From NCBI GenBank assembly GCA_036541255.1, contig JAZHDD010000009.1, positions 27,928-91,927 of the forward strand: a stretch of DNA of 64,000 nucleotides, given 5' to 3'. The DNA comes from Paucidesulfovibrio sp036541255 (lineage in GTDB: Bacteria > Desulfobacterota > Desulfovibrionia > Desulfovibrionales > Desulfovibrionaceae). Each line of letters starts with the position of its first letter. The first letter of the stretch is position 1. Both the position numbers and the translations under genes were made by a program. A model generated the notes under the pieces. The model searched no databases. It saw only the letters and a program-made list of their open reading frames with translations, and was not told where the DNA came from. Below are positions 36,301 through 42,795 of this stretch, piece after piece.

Positions 36301-36487
36301 CCAGAGTCTCCATGTCCTCGGGGGCCACTCCCTCGTAGGTGGTGGTCACGAAGACATAGGGAATGGTAATGTCCGGGTCGGACTCGCGCGGCAGTGAGAA
36401 ATAGCTGGACAGGCCCGCGACGATCATGAAGATCACCAGGACCATGACGGTGGATTTGCGGGTCAGGGCCGCCTGGTTGATGATCAT
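33356..36487 (-). CDS. RND efflux pump inner-membrane permease
   Basis: A 1,043-residue AcrB-like permease with two repeated halves, twelve predicted helices and two large periplasmic loops. The proton-relay region in helix 4 reads LVDNG: D398 is kept, but the second Asp of AcrB is Asn (N399). In helix 10 the Lys of AcrB is replaced by Asn (N927 in VVVNNA). This subgroup occurs widely among uncharacterised RND pumps, so the coupling residues differ from the AcrB set. The gene overlaps the membrane-fusion protein gene by 4 bp and lies in a TetR-headed operon. No outer-membrane channel gene is present. Confidence 0.94.
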   Translation of the reverse strand: MIINQAALTRKSTVMVLVIFMIVAGLSSYFSLPRESDPDITIPYVFVTTTYEGVAPEDMETLVTMPLERKLKGLSDVEEITSVSDDGISAIAIKFTPDVDIDDALQKVRDKVDLAKGDLPTDLPDDPVIEEKNFSDFPILNVVLSGPFSLKRLKVFAEDFEDRMEGVEGVLDVELVGGLEREIHVEVDLDRVAFYNMPFQNLLDAVRNSNVNMPGGSMDIGRQKYLVRVPEEYEHPNEINSIVAFVRDGKPVYLRDIASIRDHYKDPSTISRINGAQSVTLQVKKRTGANIVEVIDNVKAVIDEMRPQFPPDMKIDLTGDKSTDIRNMVSDLENNILTGLILVLAVVLIFIGGRSAMFVSMAIPLSMLITFIMLQAFGITLNMVVLFSLTLALGMLVDNGIVIVENIYRHMQQGKTREEAAAIGTDQVAWPVITSTLTTVGAFFPMIFWPGIMGEFMTFLPQTVIIGLFASLFVALVVNPVFSSLWQTAKSAEEEAKPGLIDRNVNRVRDLYAVLLAWSLDNRGKVVLASFILFVGSIMAFGMFGRGVEFFPDTDPKVVYVNIKSPIGTNLDTSDELTRKVEKVAMEYPDIQFVIASVGTEAGGGLSSAGGGNSHLSSVAMDFRDFHLRSRPSPEVADEIRGRLDELMKGVEVRVEKEQNGPPTGKPINLEISGDDMGELGRIAEDVRKRIKEIPGLIDLKDDYVSGKPEIRVDVDKEKSALLGISAYVVAYTVKSAVNGAKVGTYREGKDEYDIVAKLAKKDRTSVEGVKRLTVSGPEGQPVPLTSLAQIHLSSGLGSIKRIDQKRVVTVSSDVATGYLANDLLVVVKKTLADYPLPRGYEFTFTGEQEEQAKAQDFLGKAFVACLFIIFIVLVTQFNSVLTPFIILTSVMLSLIGVFLGLLVCNMPFGIIMTGVGVISLAGVVVNNAIVLIDYFEQLKARGMGVRDALLRAGQTRFRPVILTAITTVLGLLPMATGVSFDFFNFEVVVGGESSQWWGSMAVAVIFGLAVATLLTLLVVPVLCSLKESLSARLLARKQARSA

Positions 36488-37635
36488 TGAGCCTGGGCCT
36501 CATTGCTTTCAAGAGTGGAGTTGCGTTCGGACTGTGCCTGCGCTCCAACCGTGCTCGGCTCCACGGCCACGCCTTCCTCTACTTCGTTAAAGCCGGCCAC
36601 GATGAGCTTTTCTCCAAGGCTCAGCCCTTTGAGGATTTGGGCCTTTTCTCCGTCAATGACGCCGATTTCAATCGTCCTGGCGCGGGCCACGCCATCCTCC
36701 TCCACAAAGATGATGCGCTCGCCGCCCTTGTCCACAATGGCGAACAGCGGCGCGGCCACGGCATTGTCGAGCTGTTGGCGCTTGAGCTGGACCCTGGCGA
36801 GCATGCCGGGCCGGATGCGTCCTTCGGGGTTGTCCACAACCACGCGGGTGCGGAAGGTCTTGGTGGATTCGTCGGCCTTGAAGGCCACGAAATCGACCAC
36901 GCCCTTCCATGTCTCGTCGGGGTAGGCGTCCACGCGGACATCGACTTCCTGGCCTACGCTCAGATAACGCACGTCCAGTTCCGGTGCGTTGAGATTGATG
37001 CGGATTTTGGAAACATCCACCAGTTCGGCTACGGGGGAGCCGGTATTGACGTATTCGCCCGGATCCACAAGCAGATCGTTGATCCGGCCATTGATGGGCG
37101 AAAGCACGCGGCCCTGGTCAAACGCCACCTGGGCCTGGGTCAGGTCGCTGCGGGCCGAGCTGAGTTCGGTCTCGGCCTTGTCCAGCTCTTCCTTGGAGAC
37201 CACTTTCTGCTGCAGCAGGGCGCTACGCCGTTCAGTCTGCTTGCGCGCCAGCTCAAATGCGGACCGGGCCTTGCTCAGGTCCGCCTCGGCCTGGGCCAGG
37301 TCGATTTTGGCCAGGACTTGTCCCGCAGTCACGAAGTCGCCTTCGCTCGGACCGACCCACTCCACGCGGCCTGCCCGTTCCGCGGCCACCAGCACGTCGT
37401 GCAGGGCTTCGGTCTGGCCGGGCAGGGTCAGAACGTCGGTCATGGGGGTGGGCTGAACCGTTGCCACAAGCACGGGGATGGCCCGCGTGGCCGGGGTGGT
37501 TTCGGCCTTGGGCTGCGGCCCTTCCTCGCCGCTTCCGCAGGCGGCCAGGATAAGCAGGGAAGTCGCCAAGCCGAGGGGCAGGGCGCGGCGCAACACTGGC
37601 CTTATGGAAAGCCGAATCGTATGAAAAACGTTCAT
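36484..37635 (-). CDS. RND efflux membrane-fusion lipoprotein (HlyD family)
   Basis: A 383-residue periplasmic adaptor. The signal has a lipobox (LILAACGSG). Biotinyl-lipoyl-like halves flank a helical hairpin (roughly residues 100-170, with repeated Ala, Glu and Lys), followed by the beta-barrel region. It bridges the permease to an outer-membrane channel encoded elsewhere. The ATG at 37635 overlaps the TetR stop; the longer open frame is an artefact. Confidence 0.92.
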   Translation of the reverse strand: MNVFHTIRLSIRPVLRRALPLGLATSLLILAACGSGEEGPQPKAETTPATRAIPVLVATVQPTPMTDVLTLPGQTEALHDVLVAAERAGRVEWVGPSEGDFVTAGQVLAKIDLAQAEADLSKARSAFELARKQTERRSALLQQKVVSKEELDKAETELSSARSDLTQAQVAFDQGRVLSPINGRINDLLVDPGEYVNTGSPVAELVDVSKIRINLNAPELDVRYLSVGQEVDVRVDAYPDETWKGVVDFVAFKADESTKTFRTRVVVDNPEGRIRPGMLARVQLKRQQLDNAVAAPLFAIVDKGGERIIFVEEDGVARARTIEIGVIDGEKAQILKGLSLGEKLIVAGFNEVEEGVAVEPSTVGAQAQSERNSTLESNEAQAQ

Positions 37636-38300
37636 GCAAGCCTCGTGTGGGATTCGTTGTGATTGTCCTTGATGCCGCGCAGAGCGGTCAAGGCGAACTC
37701 GATAACGTGTTCCGCAAGCCGGTCCCGAAAACTGCGTAATTCGGGGTGGTCGTCGTGGATGACGGAAATGATGGGCCAGCACAGAGCGTGGTGGGCCATG
37801 AGTCCGTAAATGGAGATGCAACACTGACGTATTTTTTCCGGACTGGAATGCGGACCAAGCACCTTGGAAACGATCTCGTGCAGGAGCAGACTGTCCGGCA
37901 GCATGTATTCATGTATCAGATTCGGCCAGTTCTCGCTGGGATGGGCCAGCTCCATGAGAAAAAGCGCTGCGAGCTGACCATAATCGTCGTTGAGGTCGGA
38001 GTCACCGTAAATTTCCAGGACAGATCGCCGGATAAACGCGGCGAGGCGCTCTTCCGCCGGCAACGAAGTATCCAGTTCCTGCTCGCTGGGGCCTTCACAT
38101 TCGCTGAACAGCCTGCGCAGCACGGCGTCGTACAGATTTTTCTTGTCGCCGAAATGGTAGTTCACTGCGGCCACGTTGGCATCCGCCCGCTGGCAGATGT
38201 CACGCACCGTGGCGGCAATGTAGCCCTTTTCCGCAAACACATGCGCGGCTGCGCGCAGGAGCTTGCCCTTGGTTCCGCTTTCCGCGGGGGGGAAGTTCAT
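37632..38300 (-). CDS. TetR/AcrR-family repressor of the RND operon
   Basis: A 222-residue TetR regulator. The helix-turn-helix lies at about residues 28-50 (VRDICQRADANVAAVNYHFGDK), and the C-terminal ligand/dimer domain resembles the CerR (DUF1956) group. It is the first gene of the operon, overlapping the adaptor gene by 4 bp, so it probably represses itself and the pump. An inverted-repeat array lies just upstream of its start. Inducer unknown. Confidence 0.92.
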   Translation of the reverse strand: MNFPPAESGTKGKLLRAAAHVFAEKGYIAATVRDICQRADANVAAVNYHFGDKKNLYDAVLRRLFSECEGPSEQELDTSLPAEERLAAFIRRSVLEIYGDSDLNDDYGQLAALFLMELAHPSENWPNLIHEYMLPDSLLLHEIVSKVLGPHSSPEKIRQCCISIYGLMAHHALCWPIISVIHDDHPELRSFRDRLAEHVIEFALTALRGIKDNHNESHTRLA

Positions 38301-38324
38301 GAAGAAAACCTCAAGGCTGTTGAG

Positions 38325-38368
38325 TGAAACGGACGTTTGAAACTTAAGATTGAAGTGGGTGTTTCAAA
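38325..38368. promoter_or_regulatory. TGAAAC-type inverted repeats, candidate TetR operator
   Basis: TGAAAC at 38325-38330, the TTTGAAAC / GTTTCAAA pair at 38336-38343 and 38361-38368 (perfect 8-bp arms, 17-bp spacer), and GTTTGA at 38335-38340. All lie 25-68 bp upstream of the TetR start, where an autoregulatory operator would be expected. Confidence 0.55.
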
Positions 38369-38390
38369 TGCTGGAATATTTGTCAAGTAA

Positions 38391-38419
38391 TAAAAAAGGC
38401 CCGGTAAAATCCAGGCCTT
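38391..38419 (-). terminator. Rho-independent terminator of ispH
   Basis: On the minus strand AAGGCCTGG / CCGGGCCTT pairs across an ATTTTA loop and is followed by TTTTTA. It begins 22 bp past the ispH stop. Confidence 0.82.
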
Positions 38420-38441
38420 ATAGATGAAGAAAGAGCTGATT

Positions 38442-39293
38442 CTACAGGAGTTGCAACGCTTCGTGGACAGCATCGATGATGTCTTTGGGGGTTGATGCCC
38501 CTGCTGTGAGCCCGATTTTGTTGCAATTCTCCAGGTTTTTACAGGGAAGTTCGTCGGCGGTCTCCACATGGACGCAGCGTGCGCCCTTGGCTTCACAGAC
38601 CTGCACCAGCCTCCGGGTATTGCCGCTCATGCGGCCTCCCACCACGACCATACAGTCCACTTCTGCGGCGATACGCATGGCCTCGTCCTGACGGAGCTTG
38701 GTGGCGTCGCAGATCGTGTGCAGCACGACCACGTCCAGATCGGGTTCCGCTTCCAGGGCTTTGGCCACGGCCTCGAAGGCTTCGCGGTCCTGGGTGGTCT
38801 GCGCCGCCAGCACATAGGGCCGGGTGCGGTCCAAACCGGAAATATCCAGGTCTTCGGGGAAGTCGAAGACAATGGCTCCGGGCAGGGCGTACGAGAGCAG
38901 TCCCTTGACCTCGGGGTGGTCGGCCTCTCCGTAGAGCAGCAGGCAGCGTCCATTTTTGGTTTGCCGTGCAATCAGGGTTTGGGCCTTCTTGACGCGGGGA
39001 CAGGTGGCGTCGAGAATTCGGACGCCCTGGGCCTGCAAAGCCTCTTCTTCTTCCTTGGGAATGCCGTGGGCGCGAATGACGCAGTGCGATCCGGGGGCCA
39101 CGTCGGAATGGCTGCGGGCCGTGAGCACGCCGCGTTTTTCATAGCGTTCCAGAACCTGGGGGTTGTGGATGATGGGGCCGAGAATATGGATGGTGTTTTC
39201 CGGCTCGCTGGACTCGATAAGCCGATCCAGCTTGTTCAGGGCCATGTCCACGCCCATGCAGAATCCGGCGGTTTCAGCGCGAATGACTTCCAA
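38442..39293 (-). CDS. ispH: 4-hydroxy-3-methylbut-2-enyl diphosphate reductase
   Basis: A 283-residue LytB that reduces HMBPP to IPP and DMAPP, the last MEP step. The three [4Fe-4S] ligands are in GFCMGV, ATCPRV and TICDAT. HGIPKEEE and the TQTT-like AAQTTQ segment are the substrate motifs. It is transcribed alone, divergent from the exported-protein pair upstream of hpnH. Confidence 0.96.
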   Translation of the reverse strand: MEVIRAETAGFCMGVDMALNKLDRLIESSEPENTIHILGPIIHNPQVLERYEKRGVLTARSHSDVAPGSHCVIRAHGIPKEEEEALQAQGVRILDATCPRVKKAQTLIARQTKNGRCLLLYGEADHPEVKGLLSYALPGAIVFDFPEDLDISGLDRTRPYVLAAQTTQDREAFEAVAKALEAEPDLDVVVLHTICDATKLRQDEAMRIAAEVDCMVVVGGRMSGNTRRLVQVCEAKGARCVHVETADELPCKNLENCNKIGLTAGASTPKDIIDAVHEALQLL

Positions 39294-39432
39294 GATGCTC
39301 TCTCCTGTTGCGGATGTTCAGACGTGCCCCTAACCCGGACCGGCAGGTTTGGCAACCGGACAGGAGATGCGTTGACCGCAAACGCTTCCAGGAGGTATGG
39401 GAAGAAATACCATGCGCCTCAAGGAGACGATA

Positions 39433-40242
39433 ATGTCCGTTCGGTTGTCCGCTGTCCTCGCCTGCAGTCTCTATCTGCTCTTTTCCGCGTCCGTTGCTCC
39501 GGCCCAGCAACCCGGCACATTCTTGATCATCCAGCCCGGCCAGCCCGGCAATACGGCCGAGGCCCAGCCAGTCATGGATTCCCTGGCCTCATATCTGAGC
39601 GCCCGAATCGGTCGCGCCCAGACTGGAGCCTACATCAATGATCTGGACGCGGCAGTGCGTCTGCTGGAACAGAACCCCCCGCAGTGGGCGGTGGTGTCCC
39701 TGGGTTTTTATCTGCAATATGCAGGGCGGTTTCATATGGTCCCCCTGGCGGCCACTCGGCCCGGCGGACATGACCACGATAATTGGCGCGTGCTTGTGGC
39801 CCCCGGTTATGAAGGCTCGGAACTGGCCGGAGATTTCCAGGGCAGCATGCTCTACGAACAGGAGGCGGCAGCCTGCCTGCTGTTGCGCGGACGCTCCGGC
39901 GGCATCGTGGGGTTGCGGGGCGACCGCAGGCCGCTCATGGCCCTGCGCAGCACGGGACGCGGCGAGATCACGGGGGCGGTGCTGGACGTGTCCCAATATG
40001 AGGCTGCCCGGGCCATGCCGTTTTTGGCCGACTTCAAGGTGCTTTTCGAGACAGGGGACCTGCCGAACAGTCCGGTGGTCTGGCTGGACAGCACGACAAA
40101 CCCGGACCCGGCTCTGGTCAAGGCACTGCTGGACATGGACTCTGATCCGCAGGCGGCAGAGCTCTTGAACTCCCTGCGCACCAAGGGTTTTGGCCCGCCC
40201 GACAAGCGTTTGAACATCTTGCGCAAGGAATGCGGTCTGTGA
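39433..40242 (+). CDS. Exported PhnD-like substrate-binding protein
   Basis: A 269-residue exported protein. The signal peptide (about residues 1-25, ending APAQ) precedes a chain with a periplasmic-binding-like layout (phosphate/phosphonate type), with NPPQWAVVSLGFYL and later two-lobe strands. The match to PhnD is by pattern and is moderate. ATG at 39433 has an AAGGAG site 6 bp before it; two earlier in-frame ATGs lack good sites. It is co-translated with the next gene (GTG overlapping its TGA). Position between ispH and hpnH hints at a link to hopanoid or envelope metabolism, but no direct evidence exists. Confidence 0.65.
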   Translation: MSVRLSAVLACSLYLLFSASVAPAQQPGTFLIIQPGQPGNTAEAQPVMDSLASYLSARIGRAQTGAYINDLDAAVRLLEQNPPQWAVVSLGFYLQYAGRFHMVPLAATRPGGHDHDNWRVLVAPGYEGSELAGDFQGSMLYEQEAAACLLLRGRSGGIVGLRGDRRPLMALRSTGRGEITGAVLDVSQYEAARAMPFLADFKVLFETGDLPNSPVVWLDSTTNPDPALVKALLDMDSDPQAAELLNSLRTKGFGPPDKRLNILRKECGL

Positions 40243-40931
40243 TCCGTCTTTCGGGCGTGGTATGCGGCTTGGTCTGCTTGCTGCTGGTGTTGCCGGGCTG
40301 CGTCGGCCGGCCACCCGATGCGGCGACCGAACCGGGAATCTGGCCTGTCTGCACCCCGGAGCAAGCCGAGGCGCTGGCTGCGGATAACCGCCTGTCCGAA
40401 TCCCTGGAGTGTTTTGCGGGCCGGGCGCGTCAGGCCGGAAAGGACGTGGATGCGGCGGATTTGCTGCGTGGCCGCGAATTGGGATTGGAAGCAGTGCGCC
40501 TTGATCCGGGCAATGGCCGAGCCTGGTACGCGTTGGCGTATCTTACGGGGCGTCTGGCGCAGGCCCACCCCCTGGACGGGCTGGCCCTGGCCAAGGAATT
40601 GGAAGCGCAGGCCCTCCAGGCGGCGCGGCTCGACGCCTTGCAGGATAAGGCAGGACCGGATCGCATGCTGGGTCGGCTGTATTTGCGGGCTCCAGGTTTT
40701 CCGGTCAGCGTGGGCGACCCGGAAGCGGCTGCGGAACATTTTCATAAAGCGGCATCGCTGGCCCCGGATTTTCCCGATAACGGCATTGGTCTGGCCGAAG
40801 CCCTGTTCGAAGTCGGACGGACGGACAAGGCTTGCGACGAATTGGCGCGCGTATTCCAGCTTCCCGGACTGGCCCGGGAGCAGGCCGAACAGATAGAGGT
40901 GTTGCGTCGCAAGCGCTGCAACCCTGAATAA
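40239..40931 (+). CDS. TPR-like lipoprotein
   Basis: A 230-residue lipoprotein. The lipobox (VLPGC) is followed by helical repeats of tetratricopeptide type, clearest at about residues 85-120 and 160-200 (AEHFHKAASLAPDFPDN). The layout recalls TatT-type TPR proteins that act with substrate-binding proteins, but that is only an analogy. GTG at 40239 has AAGGA at good spacing; ATG at 40230 is too close to it. It is co-translated with the preceding binding protein, with hpnH next after 10 bp. Confidence 0.7.
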   Translation: MIRLSGVVCGLVCLLLVLPGCVGRPPDAATEPGIWPVCTPEQAEALAADNRLSESLECFAGRARQAGKDVDAADLLRGRELGLEAVRLDPGNGRAWYALAYLTGRLAQAHPLDGLALAKELEAQALQAARLDALQDKAGPDRMLGRLYLRAPGFPVSVGDPEAAAEHFHKAASLAPDFPDNGIGLAEALFEVGRTDKACDELARVFQLPGLAREQAEQIEVLRRKRCNPE

Positions 40932-40941
40932 AGAGGTGAAT

Positions 40942-41955
40942 ATGGCCGTTCCAGCCGTACAGGCTCGCCGCATTGGCGCGTATATCATTCGCAATCTTCT
41001 TGGGCGTCAGCTCCGCTTTCCCCTGGTGCTCATGCTTGAACCGCTGTTCCAGTGCAATTTCCGGTGCAAGGGCTGCGGCAAGGTGGCGCATCCGCCCGAG
41101 GTGCTGAACCGGATGCTCACGGTGCAGCAATGCCTGGATGCCGCCGAGGAATGCGGCGCGCCCGTGGTGTCCATCCCGGGCGGCGAGCCTTTGCTGCATC
41201 CGGACATCCCGGAAGTTGTTCGCGGGCTCGTGGCCCAGGGACGGTTCGTGTACCTCTGTACCAATGCCCAGCTCGTGGAGCAGCGGATCCACGAATTTAA
41301 CCCATCGCCCTTTCTGACCTTCAATGTGCATTTGGACGGTCTGCGCGAGCAGCACGATGAAAGCGTCAGCCATCCCGGCGCGTTCGACAAGGCCGTGGCA
41401 GCGATTCGCCTGCTGCGCACGCGCGGTTTCCGCGTGACCACCAATTCCACGTTTTTCGACGGTCATAGTCCGCATGACGCGGCCCGACTGTTCGACTTTC
41501 TTTCCACCCTGGACGTGGAGGGGCTGACCATCTCTCCGGGCTTCAGCTACGAAGCGGCCCCGGTGCAGGACCGTTTTCTGGGCCGGGAACGGACCAGGCA
41601 ACTTTTCCGGGAAATTTTCCGTCTGGGCAAGGGCAGGGGCTGGCGGTTCAACCATTCCAGCCTCTACCTTGATTTTTTGGCGGGCAACCGGGAATACGGC
41701 TGCACGCCCTGGGGCAATCCCACGTACAACATTTTCGGTTGGCAACGTCCCTGCTATTTGCTGGATGACGGGTATGCCGAGAGTTTCCGGGAGCTGATGG
41801 AAGAGACCGAATGGGAGCGCTACGGATCGGGGCGCGATCCGCGTTGCGCCGACTGCATGGTGCATTGCGGGTATGAGCCGTCGGCCGTCCTGGATACGGT
41901 GCGCCACCCGTTGCGCGGCCTTGCAGTGGCCCTGCGGGGGCCGGGCGGACGATAG
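40942..41955 (+). CDS. hpnH: Hopanoid radical SAM protein HpnH
   Basis: A 337-residue radical SAM enzyme. The cluster motif is C38-x3-C42-x2-C45 (CNFRCKGC). HpnH joins hopene (diploptene) to the 5'-deoxyadenosyl radical to give adenosylhopane, the first step to extended C35 hopanoids. The ATG at 40942 has an AGAGGTG site. It is followed by a convergent hpnG-like gene and shc. Assignment is supported by the neighbours. Confidence 0.93.
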   Translation: MAVPAVQARRIGAYIIRNLLGRQLRFPLVLMLEPLFQCNFRCKGCGKVAHPPEVLNRMLTVQQCLDAAEECGAPVVSIPGGEPLLHPDIPEVVRGLVAQGRFVYLCTNAQLVEQRIHEFNPSPFLTFNVHLDGLREQHDESVSHPGAFDKAVAAIRLLRTRGFRVTTNSTFFDGHSPHDAARLFDFLSTLDVEGLTISPGFSYEAAPVQDRFLGRERTRQLFREIFRLGKGRGWRFNHSSLYLDFLAGNREYGCTPWGNPTYNIFGWQRPCYLLDDGYAESFRELMEETEWERYGSGRDPRCADCMVHCGYEPSAVLDTVRHPLRGLAVALRGPGGR

Positions 41956-41961
41956 CCGGAC

Positions 41962-42795
41962 TTATTGCAGAGGCGGGTTTGCGGCGCCGGAGTCCGCGTC
42001 GGCGTTGTCCTGCGCCATGACGTTGCCGCTCATGACGGTGAGGCAGAAGCGGAACAGGGGAGCGCGGGCCTTGGCCAGGGCGTCCAGCGCGCGGGAGTAG
42101 TCACGGCCCGTGCGCCAGAGCTCTCCAAGAAGTCGGGGCCGCCGCAGAATGCCGCGAAACAGTCCCCCCAGCTTGACTCCGCCGTCCGGGGAACAGGCCG
42201 TGAGCATCTCCGGGGGAATGGGACGGTCCGCCGGGTCGCAGATGGCGCGCAATGCCAAAAAGGGCAAATCCGCTTCCATGGCGGCCAGGGCCGTGCCCGC
42301 GCTTTCCATGTCCACGCTGGCCGCACCGCTCACGGCAAACCAGCGGGTCTTGCGGTCCATGTCCAGGAGCGGAGCCCGCGTCGTCAGGATCGGGCGAACA
42401 AGCACGGATATTCCGGCCTGTTCCAGCGCGTCCGCCGCATCCGCAGCCAGTTCCTGGCGGGGTGTGGGAATGGGCAGGGGCATTTCTTCTTCGGCCAGCA
42501 TGCAGCCTTCCGTCAAAATCAGATCGCCGGAGCGGACTTCCGGGTCCAGGCCGCCGCTGACACCGGAACAGAGCAGCATGCCCGCACCTTCCCGGACCAG
42601 TGCGCGTGCAGCGGCAAGGGAGCGTTCCGGTCCCGGCCCGCATTGCAGGCAGACCACCCTGGCACCTTCGAATTCGAATTCATTGCGCCGAAAGGGCGGA
42701 GTGGAAATACTCCGGGCCTTGCCGCAGAGCGTCCGTGTTTCTGCTTCCAGGGCGGTAATCAATCCTAAAAAGGGTATGGACCCGTCTTCATTCAT
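41962..42795 (-). CDS. hpnG: HpnG-like adenosylhopane nucleosidase/phosphorylase
   Basis: A 277-residue nucleoside phosphorylase-fold protein (MTA/SAH nucleosidase-like). It has GLITALEAE near the start, a CSGVSGGLDP loop and the VDMESAG acidic segment. HpnG removes adenine from adenosylhopane to yield ribosylhopane. It overlaps shc by ATGA, so they are co-translated. The residue set fits this family but does not separate it from other hopanoid-linked phosphorylases. Confidence 0.82.
   Translation of the reverse strand: MNEDGSIPFLGLITALEAETRTLCGKARSISTPPFRRNEFEFEGARVVCLQCGPGPERSLAAARALVREGAGMLLCSGVSGGLDPEVRSGDLILTEGCMLAEEEMPLPIPTPRQELAADAADALEQAGISVLVRPILTTRAPLLDMDRKTRWFAVSGAASVDMESAGTALAAMEADLPFLALRAICDPADRPIPPEMLTACSPDGGVKLGGLFRGILRRPRLLGELWRTGRDYSRALDALAKARAPLFRFCLTVMSGNVMAQDNADADSGAANPPLQ

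Noticed and set aside
34112..36397. A 761-codon plus-strand open frame opposite the RND permease
   Set aside because: Antisense shadow with His/Asp-rich low complexity; the permease motifs on the other strand are clear.
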